Shown one piece after another: positions 7,537 through 14,525 of a DNA stretch of 64,000 nt. Below the pieces are notes generated by a model. The model worked only from the letters and a program-made list of their open reading frames with translations. It had not been told where the DNA came from and ran no database searches. The DNA is from a virus. A program made the position numbers and the translations under genes. The stretch lies in IMG/VR virus record IMGVR_UViG_3300031884_000939, positions 62,001 to 126,000 of that record; one strand, 5' to 3'. How positions within the stretch are numbered: the first letter of the stretch is position 1; each line of letters starts with the position of its first letter.

Positions 7537-7722
7537 TTATTTTCCTTTAAAAAAATGAAGTATATTATAAAATCTAGTTTTATAATGGGTGAACAGGGGT
7601 TTTAATATTGCTGGATGGTACGGACAGCGTCCTTGCCGATAATCACACTCAGGAGTGTATTCGTGTCCGCAAGTTGAACAATCTATCTTTTTAGTAGTTG
7701 AATTAATCTTTCTTGATCCCAT
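7537..7722 (-). CDS. Small cysteine-cluster protein (possible zinc binder)
   Basis: A 61-residue protein with CSTCGHEYTPECDYRQGRCP, a C-x2-C-x7-C-x6-C cluster plus histidine that could bind a metal ion, and a basic aromatic tail. It overlaps the upstream gene by 40 bases in another frame. Function unknown. A metal site is inferred from spacing only. Confidence 0.5.
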   Translation of the reverse strand: MGSRKINSTTKKIDCSTCGHEYTPECDYRQGRCPYHPAILKPLFTHYKTRFYNILHFFKGK

Positions 7723-7904
7723 ATTTCTTCTCCAGCAAATTTTGGTAATGAAACAAACGCATCATCTAAATATCGTTTGAGCATATATAAATCTCTTTTA
7801 CAATTCATTTGAGTAAATCCATCATTCATTGGAGAACTGATTTCACTAATCGATTCTCTTATTGCTTGATAAGCTGGATTTAAGTTGGGCTGTTTAAAAC
7901 CCAT
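7683..7904 (-). CDS. Small hypothetical protein
   Basis: A 73-residue soluble, helical protein starting MGFKQPNLNPAYQAIRES. Its ATG overlaps the stop of the gp31-like gene by one base, and its 3' end overlaps the cysteine-cluster gene by 40 bases. No domain recognised. Confidence 0.5.
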   Translation of the reverse strand: MGFKQPNLNPAYQAIRESISEISSPMNDGFTQMNCKRDLYMLKRYLDDAFVSLPKFAGEEIWDQERLIQLLKR

Positions 7905-8299
7905 TAGCTTGGCATTTCTTGTTTTTCAATATGTACAGCAGTTGAAATACCTTCCAATGTTGGGCACTCAACATCGTCGGATACAAGTAGTATATCCTTA
8001 GGATCAATCTTACGAACAGTTTGTTCGCCGTTTTCATCTTCTATTTCTAAACCGCGAGTCCAACGACCGTGTGCTACAAGAATCCACTGTCCTACTTTGA
8101 CTGTAGTTTGTTTTGGTCCTACCGCATATACCTTACCCCAGCGTGGACGAATGCCATGGCCCTTACCATTGTCGTTTGGAATCCAAATACCACCTTGAGT
8201 AATACGCACATCAAAAGCCATGTCATGTACAATCACATGATCTTTCACAGCTTTAAACTGTTCTCTTTTTATTTTATGCGGTTCAAACTGATGTTTCAT
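7904..8299 (-). CDS. gp31/GroES-like co-chaperonin
   Basis: A 131-residue protein with a GroES-type beta barrel: VKDHVIVHDMAFDVRITQGG resembles the barrel entry followed by the mobile loop, then GKVYAVGPKQTTVKVGQWIL and a late strand IDPKDILLVSDD. T4 gp31 replaces host GroES so that GroEL can fold the large capsid protein. The loop is longer than in GroES. A second, clearly GroES-type gene lies at 59738-60025, so the two may serve different clients. This call rests on strand pattern and phage context. Confidence 0.65.
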   Translation of the reverse strand: MKHQFEPHKIKREQFKAVKDHVIVHDMAFDVRITQGGIWIPNDNGKGHGIRPRWGKVYAVGPKQTTVKVGQWILVAHGRWTRGLEIEDENGEQTVRKIDPKDILLVSDDVECPTLEGISTAVHIEKQEMPS

Positions 8300-8773
8300 T
8301 TAAATCTTTCTTACAGGTTTATCTTGTTGTTGTTGACGAGCTGTTTTTTCTAACTCTTGCTTAACTGTTTTAGCACGAGCGATAGCTCCTGCCAACCCAC
8401 CTTGATCGTCTGTTGTGGTTTCTGTAATACTTGCTGGTGTCGAATCTGCTACCGGCAATGGATCAGCTTGTGGGGCTATAGGAGCTGATGCTACAACTGG
8501 CTGGCCTGTTGCCATAGCTGGCGCTTGTACTGGAGCTTCTGTTGAATGTTGATGGTTAGTTTGTACTGGGCCATCTGATACATTAGTTTGGCGCTGAATG
8601 CGTCTTTGTAATTGTTGATTTCTAGAATCGATAATATTACCTTGAGCATCGATTCTGTCGCCGCGAGCATTTACGCCCATATTGCCAACAGCTCTAACAT
8701 TTTCATTTTGTAAACGCATAGATCCAATGTCTACTTGTTTGCCTCTCGCTGTTTTATATACTTTAGTTGTCAT
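8300..8773 (-). CDS. Conserved T4-like phage protein with VYKTARGK start
   Basis: A 157-residue protein starting MTTKVYKTARGKQVDIGSM, followed by NENVRAVGNMGVNARGDRID, a basic, conserved-looking N-terminal domain seen in T4-like phages of aquatic bacteria. The middle is a long proline/alanine/threonine linker and the C-terminus a short charged helix. This layout suits a virion or head-associated protein, but no function is established. AGGAG precedes the ATG. Confidence 0.65.
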   Translation of the reverse strand: MTTKVYKTARGKQVDIGSMRLQNENVRAVGNMGVNARGDRIDAQGNIIDSRNQQLQRRIQRQTNVSDGPVQTNHQHSTEAPVQAPAMATGQPVVASAPIAPQADPLPVADSTPASITETTTDDQGGLAGAIARAKTVKQELEKTARQQQQDKPVRKI

Positions 8774-8799
8774 AATATTCTCCTGAATTCTTACTGTAT

Positions 8800-9318
8800 T
8801 TAACGCAAAAATTCGCCGATGTTTAATTTATAGTGCATAGAATCTATTTTATGTACTCCCATTTTATATAATATAAAACTGGATACTGAACTTCCACGCC
8901 CTACACCCCAAATTACACGATTTTCTTTCATAATATCCACGAGGTACTTTAAAAATTTGAGCAAATCAAATAAATTACGCTCTTGATATAATAATAGTTC
9001 TTCCCCGCATCGTTGTAATTCGGCTTCATTGTTACATAAATCTAGGATATACTGAGCTATATCCATATCTTTATATGCTTGTGGCACGTGCCAATTTTGT
9101 TGTTTTTCGTAATCCCATGCTGGGACAGTTTTATTGCCTTCGATAGTCCAAGGTAAAAAAGTATTTGGAAATCTTTCAACGAATTTAATTATCTTTTCAA
9201 TATCAACTGTATTATCTACAATCATACCTTTGAATGAATCTAGTTTACGGCCTTGCATTAACAGATCAACTACATCTGTTTCATTAAAAATCATTTCGCC
9301 GTAATTATTCTGTTTCAT
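8800..9318 (-). CDS. DnaE (DNA polymerase III alpha) palm-like fragment
   Basis: A 172-residue protein. Its C-terminal 50 residues match the start of the DnaE palm: a helix LKFLKYLVDIMKEN, then VIWGVGRGSSVSSFILYKMG (the P-G-R-G-S-A-A-G-S nucleotide-binding segment) and HKIDSMHYKL. It stops exactly before the position where DnaE carries its catalytic D-I-D motif, so it cannot be an active polymerase. The N-terminal 120 residues are unlike the PHP domain. It may bind nucleic acid or nucleotides. It overlaps its upstream neighbour by 14 bases. Confidence 0.65.
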   Translation of the reverse strand: MKQNNYGEMIFNETDVVDLLMQGRKLDSFKGMIVDNTVDIEKIIKFVERFPNTFLPWTIEGNKTVPAWDYEKQQNWHVPQAYKDMDIAQYILDLCNNEAELQRCGEELLLYQERNLFDLLKFLKYLVDIMKENRVIWGVGRGSSVSSFILYKMGVHKIDSMHYKLNIGEFLR

Positions 9319-9934
9319 CTAATCTTTTAAAATCAGCATAAACTACTGTGTTACCATATTCATCGTCTTCTTCTGGCTTTTCAGTTATATCTTCTATATC
9401 TGGCCATTGTAAGTCTAAATCACGCCAAACACTTCCTTGATGTATTGTAACAACTTTATCAACATCAATCAAGTCTCCTTCGCAATGTACTAAATCAGCA
9501 GAGTCCCACCAAGTAGGAGATTCCAAACTGTCGATGTTTTCATTATCGCCATGTATATAAATTACACCATCGCCAATTACACTACTAATTTCAACTTCGC
9601 CTAGTACAATACGGTCTTCCATAATAGCTGATAACTTTTGGAATAACATTATTCCCACTAATTGATCTACTGGATCGCCCGGAAATGTAACAACACGCAA
9701 GCCAGCATCCGCATACTTTTTACATTGTTCTTCGTGCTCGGCACTAATAAACATTGAGCTATCTAGTATATTATACACGAAATACTTAATACGGTCAAAT
9801 GCTACATTATTAGCAGCACCGTCTGGTGTATTAGTCATCATGTATAACTTGGCCACATAGTTGTTCATTTGCATTTGACCATTATAATAAATGCCGGCGG
9901 TAAAATTAAGGGGGTATTGTATTCTTACGTTCAT
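9305..9934 (-). CDS. Hypothetical phage protein
   Basis: A 209-residue soluble acidic protein starting MNVRIQYPLNFTAGIYYNGQ. It has alternating strand/helix segments, for example AFDRIKYFVYNILDSSMFIS and GLRVVTFPGDPVDQLVGIML, and a very acidic C-terminus. The ATG overlaps the stop of the upstream gene by 4 bases. I do not recognise the family. The position among replication genes suggests early expression. Confidence 0.6.
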   Translation of the reverse strand: MNVRIQYPLNFTAGIYYNGQMQMNNYVAKLYMMTNTPDGAANNVAFDRIKYFVYNILDSSMFISAEHEEQCKKYADAGLRVVTFPGDPVDQLVGIMLFQKLSAIMEDRIVLGEVEISSVIGDGVIYIHGDNENIDSLESPTWWDSADLVHCEGDLIDVDKVVTIHQGSVWRDLDLQWPDIEDITEKPEEDDEYGNTVVYADFKRLDETE

Positions 9935-10155
9935 GAGATGTCAATCATTCCATCAAAGTCTGTGCCTGATTGTGCGGCCTTCATTTTACTTTGATATTTG
10001 TTTTGATAAGTTTCTAGTGCCATACGAATTTGGTTACACAAATCGTGATTCCCTAAACGATAAGCAATACTAAGTTTTTTGTTTAATTCGGCAATCTTAC
10101 CAGAGAGTTCGTCAGTAGTAAGATTATCAATACTAGGTAATAGTGGATGTTCCAT
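9931..10155 (-). CDS. Small helical T4-like protein, operon leader
   Basis: A 74-residue helical protein (LTTDELSGKIAELNKKLSIA, then NQIRMALETYQNKYQSKMKA) ending in DFDGMIDIS, similar in layout to a small coiled-coil protein that precedes replication genes in T4-like cyanophage genomes. It is the first gene of the operon reaching 5259 and starts 6 bases after a sigma70 -10 box, so it should be read from a leaderless mRNA. Confidence 0.65.
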   Translation of the reverse strand: MEHPLLPSIDNLTTDELSGKIAELNKKLSIAYRLGNHDLCNQIRMALETYQNKYQSKMKAAQSGTDFDGMIDIS

Positions 10156-10161
10156 ATACTA

Positions 10162-10190
10162 ATTGTATAGGAAAAATATGGTTATGTCAA
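10162..10190 (-). promoter_or_regulatory. Leaderless-type sigma70 promoter of the replication operon
   Basis: -35 TTGACA, 17-base spacer, -10 TACAAT, then 6 bases to the ATG at 10155. It appears to drive about 5 kb of genes including the clamp loader. Confidence 0.75.
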
Positions 10191-10197
10191 TAGCTTT

Positions 10198-11097
10198 TTA
10201 GCTAAATGAAACGCCGTTGTTACCAATACAATACCAACTGCCATTGCCAAATTGTAATGTACAAGCTGAGCCTGTAGAACTTAATGTAACATTACCAGTA
10301 TTGCCTAAATTCCATCCAGCACTAGTAACAGCTACAACCATAGAGCCTGCCGCTACATTGGCTGCCACTAAAGTTTTAATTTGTCCAGAAACTCCATTTG
10401 GAAGTGTAGCTGTTTCAGCTGAACCTGTAGTAATATAACTTGTAGTTACTGCTAAATTAGATACCGCACTAGCTGCTAATGATTCACTGGAATTATTAAA
10501 TGGCTGTAATTCTTGATTAGTTTGATTAATCGAAATAGTAGCACCGTTAGATGATGTACTAAATGTAAATGAGTATACACCAGATGCCGCAAAAGTTATT
10601 ACATTGGTACTAGGATTTAATCCTTGAATACCAGTAGTGTTAACACTAACTGCTGTAGGTAATGTTACAGTATGTGCCGCACTAGCTACAGTAATTTGAA
10701 CTGTAACAACACCTTGTTGTCCTGCTATAGGCCAATTACTAAATCCTAAACTTACTGATCCACTAGTAGTAAAAGATTGGAAATGTCCTGCGGAGTAATC
10801 AATAGTAACTACATTTGATACTGGGACTAACCCAGAAACTGCTACAAATGCAAAGTCAGATACAAGAGCATTAGTTAATGGGGAATTCAACATATTGTTT
10901 TGAACAGAAAGATTTGCTCCGCCTGTTAACTGAGAATTTACAATGGATTTATTTTGTAAATCGGTAATTTCTTGTGCCGCATAGTTAAAATTCGTAGAAG
11001 TATTCGTGAAGTTATCACGAAAACCTTGCGAGTTGTTATCTTGACCGGCTACTGGGTAAGCGCCGTTAATGTTATTTGGGTTAATCTGACTTGTCAT
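10198..11097 (-). CDS. Tail fibre/virion protein with FRDNF N-terminal segment
   Basis: A 299-residue protein. The start INPNNINGAYPVAGQDNNSQ, then GFRDNFTNTSTNFNYAAQEI, is a recurrent N-terminal module of structural proteins in T4-like aquatic phages and probably attaches the protein to the particle or starts trimerisation. The rest is threonine-, serine- and valine-rich beta structure, as in fibre shafts and tips. A late promoter box lies 24 bases upstream of the ATG with an AAGGA ribosome site. Last gene of tail locus 1. Confidence 0.75.
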   Translation of the reverse strand: MTSQINPNNINGAYPVAGQDNNSQGFRDNFTNTSTNFNYAAQEITDLQNKSIVNSQLTGGANLSVQNNMLNSPLTNALVSDFAFVAVSGLVPVSNVVTIDYSAGHFQSFTTSGSVSLGFSNWPIAGQQGVVTVQITVASAAHTVTLPTAVSVNTTGIQGLNPSTNVITFAASGVYSFTFSTSSNGATISINQTNQELQPFNNSSESLAASAVSNLAVTTSYITTGSAETATLPNGVSGQIKTLVAANVAAGSMVVAVTSAGWNLGNTGNVTLSSTGSACTLQFGNGSWYCIGNNGVSFS

Positions 11098-11121
11098 TCT
11101 TAGTATCCTTGAATATGCTAT

Positions 11122-11128
11122 TATTTAG
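11122..11128 (-). promoter_or_regulatory. Late promoter box CTAAATA
   Basis: AGCTAAATAATA on the coding strand, upstream of AAGGA and the ATG at 11097. Confidence 0.75.
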
Positions 11129-11150
11129 CTAATTTGATAACTGTTTAAAA

Positions 11151-12815
11151 TTAGTAATTAAAACTTGCTCTAGGGTAAGTTTGTCCCGTTACGGGCCTTG
11201 GACCTACTACATACCCTGGAAAAACAGGGCCTTGAGTTGATTGGCTAAACAACGCGGCAATAGCTGTTCCAATTGGGCTACCTAATCCAGTACATGCATC
11301 CCAGCCAGGAGTTGCGCTATATCCAGTAGATAAATTAGATGCGTTATCGCCTACAGTTATATCGTTAAATGCTTGGTGATTATTATAAAATAATGTATTC
11401 AATAATCCACCTTGTCTTCCGTAAAGTTGTATTAATCTAGCAATCATGCCAGCATATAATGGACAACAAGCACTGGTTCCACCATACTGACTAAATGTAT
11501 TGCCAGTGCCCCAATAAAATTGATATCCTGTATTTGGATCAGAATTGCCGGCAACATCAGGTACTCCGCGTACTGTTAAAGGAGATACTGTTCCAGCCGG
11601 ATATAATTTTGTTGTTAACCCCACTTGAAACGCTGGCTTGGCGTTATAAACACTTTTGCCACCGCCCGAAGGAGTCCAAGTTACTTCGCTAGTAATTGTA
11701 GTTCCGCTTATTTGAAGTGTTGTTCCGCCGCAACCTAATACATAAGGACTGGACGCTGGAAATAGTACTTCGGGAGACGAACTTGCCCAAGTTGAACCTT
11801 CGTCACCTGATGCTACACATACTGGGATACCAATAACTACTGCTTGAGCTAGTACTGCATTCATAGAAGCTATAGAGCCCGAAGACCAATAAGTTGTTTC
11901 GCCTGCGCCCCAACTTATAGTAAGAACACAAGGGTTATTAACAGTATCGTGTATTGCTGTATTAATTGGGTCGTACCAATCAGGTCCTGGTACAGGACTA
12001 CTATCACCGCCACCATATCCAAAATACATGGCTATTGTAGCATTTGGAGCTACTCCTGCGGCTACATATATATCTAACATAACTTCAGGAGAACCATTTG
12101 TGTCAGCTGGATCATTGGTGCCGCCATCAACTAATATATCTATCATAGTTGGGTTTGGTAATCCTATTCGAGAAAATGTTGAAGTTAAATTTTGTGGTGT
12201 ATAGCCTCCGCCGTATTCTATAATTCCAATACACACTCCAGTACCAGTGGCCGCTGGAAATTTATAAGCGTTTGCTACTTGTATAGGTGTTAATGCTGAA
12301 ATTGCAGCTGGTATTGCTTGATCTGGGGTTACAGGAACTGCCAAAGGACGCATTAATGTAAAATTGTTTAATCCTATTATATATTCTATAACATTTTCTA
12401 ACTGAGTTGGGATAGTTATAGACCCATTATATCCCATATAAGTTCTATCAGGTAATGTTATTAACAATAGTGTTATTCCAAATGCGGCATTAACTTGTTC
12501 AGCGGTTCCTGTTAATTTTACAGTAGCCCCCGGAGCATGACTATCAGTTATTGTTAACCCTGTTGCATTAGCAAAATCAGTAATAAGAGCTAAATCAGAA
12601 TCTGATGCGCTAAATTGATTTGAAAAATCATCGTAAGATAATATTTTACTACGTCCAGCTAATATACTATCGGCATAATCCGTAACAGATTGTGGTCTTC
12701 TGACCATTATACTAAATTTAATTTGTTGAGTGGTGTCTACTGGGGTTGTAGAAACTACAGACGCAGGTGTAGTTACGGTACTTCCTGCTAAAGTAACTAC
12801 AGGAGTTAACTCCAT
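11151..12815 (-). CDS. Sedolisin-family (S53) serine-carboxyl peptidase, kumamolisin-like
   Basis: A 554-residue protein with two parts. Residues about 30-155 are a pro-kumamolisin-type activation domain (FSIMVRRPQS ... VIEYIIGLNNF). Residues about 175-520 are the peptidase: Glu244 and Asp248 in SPEVMLDIY, Asp338 in VASGDEGST, and the nucleophile Ser448 in GGTSACCPLYAG, with the calcium site around FNDITVGDN and GWDACTGLGSP. All expected catalytic residues are present. There is no signal peptide, which is unusual for this secreted family. It sits between tail-fibre genes, so it is probably a virion or assembly protease that degrades surface protein or matures fibres. Confidence 0.9.
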   Translation of the reverse strand: MELTPVVTLAGSTVTTPASVVSTTPVDTTQQIKFSIMVRRPQSVTDYADSILAGRSKILSYDDFSNQFSASDSDLALITDFANATGLTITDSHAPGATVKLTGTAEQVNAAFGITLLLITLPDRTYMGYNGSITIPTQLENVIEYIIGLNNFTLMRPLAVPVTPDQAIPAAISALTPIQVANAYKFPAATGTGVCIGIIEYGGGYTPQNLTSTFSRIGLPNPTMIDILVDGGTNDPADTNGSPEVMLDIYVAAGVAPNATIAMYFGYGGGDSSPVPGPDWYDPINTAIHDTVNNPCVLTISWGAGETTYWSSGSIASMNAVLAQAVVIGIPVCVASGDEGSTWASSSPEVLFPASSPYVLGCGGTTLQISGTTITSEVTWTPSGGGKSVYNAKPAFQVGLTTKLYPAGTVSPLTVRGVPDVAGNSDPNTGYQFYWGTGNTFSQYGGTSACCPLYAGMIARLIQLYGRQGGLLNTLFYNNHQAFNDITVGDNASNLSTGYSATPGWDACTGLGSPIGTAIAALFSQSTQGPVFPGYVVGPRPVTGQTYPRASFNY

Positions 12816-12816
12816 A

Positions 12817-14523
12817 TTATCCTTCCATTTTTAACAAGGTTAATGTTACAGACAATGCTGTAGTTGTATTACCATTGTTAACTACTTTCATAGGAATTGC
12901 TACTGTTGGAACTGTTTCATTGTTAAAACCTATTACTGCTGGCGTAAAGTTTACTGTGCCAGCGGCATTACCAATTGCTTCGGCTACTACGCCTGATCCC
13001 GGTGTTGGATCTGTATTAATTGTTCGTGTATAATCAGACACAGCAGCTGCATTTGATGTGTATAATGTAACCCAACTTGCATTGTTAGATGTTATACTAT
13101 AAAGAGCGTACCCTTTATATCCAGTTGCTACAATATTGGCTGCCGCATTAGATGCTAAACTACCTGTAGTAATTGTTACATTAACACGAGAGTTGGTGGT
13201 AGCAACACCTGTTAATTGACTGCCGTTACCATAAAAATAAGTAGCGTTAACATTGCCAGCTGTAACATTACCTGGCAACGACATACCTGATGTAAAGAAT
13301 GTTGCTGATGTTGTACCATTAACTGTTACGGAAATATTATTACTTGGTGTAGGAATATTGATACTACTAGCCCCGGATACAATGTTTGACGATGATGTAG
13401 TGATGCCAGTTAACTGACTACCGTTACCAATAAAATAGTTACCTATGATATTGCCAGAAGCAGCTACAGTATTCAAGTCCAACATACTGCCCGAATAAGT
13501 TGGCAAGAACGCGGCTACTTGGGCATTACCATAGCCACTGCCAGTATTACTATAAGTTAATTCGCCACTAGTAGTATTATAATAAACTGTACTAGTAATA
13601 TTGGAATCATCATTACGCACTGGCTTAACATAAAATCCAGCTAAAGGAGCATCTAATGGTGCCCGGGCGCCATTGAGAGCAATTGAGTTATCAGCTGAAT
13701 TTGGATATCCAGCATACGCACCAATTGCTATTGCGTTGGATCCTTGATTAATGTTTCCTGCTAATGCTCCTATAGCAATAGCTTGATTACCTTGTACATT
13801 AGCACCTGCGCCTAAACCAATAGCAATAGCTTGATTGCCTTGATTGTATTGTCCTGATCCTTGCCCAATAGCTACTGCTTGGATACCTTGATTAAGATTA
13901 CCTGCCGCACGACCATAAGCAATCGCATTAGCACCTTGGTTAGTATATCCTGCTATTTTACCTACAGCAATCGCACCATCACCTTGGCCGTTAGAGCCAG
14001 CGCCAGATCCTATAGCGATTGAGTTATAACCTTGACTGCTGTTGCCGGCAAAATAACCAATAGCTACAGCGTTACCACTTTGAGTAAATTGTCCAGCGGC
14101 GTGTCCAATTGCTACTGAATCACTAGCTTGGCCAGTAAATCCTGCTACACGACCAATACCAACAGCGTATGTTCCTTGTGTATTAGATCCAGCAAAGGAT
14201 CCTATAGCTATGCCATTGGCACTTTGATTTATGCCACCTGCTGTATTACCTATAGCAATAGTATCTATATTTGCTGATTGTCCAGAGTTGCCAGCATTAT
14301 TGCCTAAACTAATACTAGTACTAGTTTGATACAAATAGTTGGTAGTTAATGTAGATGCTACATTTAAATTAGTTAAAGTACCAACAGTTGTAATGTTTGG
14401 CTGTACGGCTTGAGTTACAGTACCAGCCGTATTGGCATAATTAGGAACAGCCGCAAAATTAGCGTCAAGTTCTGCTAAAGGTATTGTGCCAGTTTGATTG
14501 GCAAAGGTATATGGTACAGTCAT
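12817..14523 (-). CDS. Tail-fibre adhesin with YadA-head-like repeats
   Basis: A 568-residue protein. The N-terminus (YTFANQTGTIPLAELDANFA) is a phage structural-type start. Residues about 70-280 are tandem repeats of the type AIAIGxxAGxxxQG, the left-handed beta-roll of trimeric adhesin heads. A conserved exit segment follows (PLDAPLAGFYVKPVRND, then VYYNTTSGELTY), then GNGSQLTGI fibre repeats and a C-terminal beta domain. It should form a trimeric receptor-binding fibre. The locus-2 protein at 38782 shares the repeats and exit segment. The ATG is 1 base after the stop of the 14526 gene region with a short ribosome site. Confidence 0.85.
   Translation of the reverse strand: MTVPYTFANQTGTIPLAELDANFAAVPNYANTAGTVTQAVQPNITTVGTLTNLNVASTLTTNYLYQTSTSISLGNNAGNSGQSANIDTIAIGNTAGGINQSANGIAIGSFAGSNTQGTYAVGIGRVAGFTGQASDSVAIGHAAGQFTQSGNAVAIGYFAGNSSQGYNSIAIGSGAGSNGQGDGAIAVGKIAGYTNQGANAIAYGRAAGNLNQGIQAVAIGQGSGQYNQGNQAIAIGLGAGANVQGNQAIAIGALAGNINQGSNAIAIGAYAGYPNSADNSIALNGARAPLDAPLAGFYVKPVRNDDSNITSTVYYNTTSGELTYSNTGSGYGNAQVAAFLPTYSGSMLDLNTVAASGNIIGNYFIGNGSQLTGITTSSSNIVSGASSINIPTPSNNISVTVNGTTSATFFTSGMSLPGNVTAGNVNATYFYGNGSQLTGVATTNSRVNVTITTGSLASNAAANIVATGYKGYALYSITSNNASWVTLYTSNAAAVSDYTRTINTDPTPGSGVVAEAIGNAAGTVNFTPAVIGFNNETVPTVAIPMKVVNNGNTTTALSVTLTLLKMEG
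13690..14320 (-). repeat. YadA-head-like tandem repeats within the fibre gene
   Basis: Roughly 15 imperfect repeats of 14-16 codons encoding A-I-A-I-G-x-x-A-G-x-x-x-Q-G. At DNA level the units differ by synonymous and conservative changes, so this is a protein-structural repeat rather than recent slippage. Confidence 0.8.
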
Positions 14524-14525
14524 TT

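Noticed and set aside
12817-14523. Bacterial trimeric autotransporter gene
   Set aside because: No signal peptide or membrane anchor domain. The YadA-like repeats sit in a phage fibre context with phage-type N-terminus.
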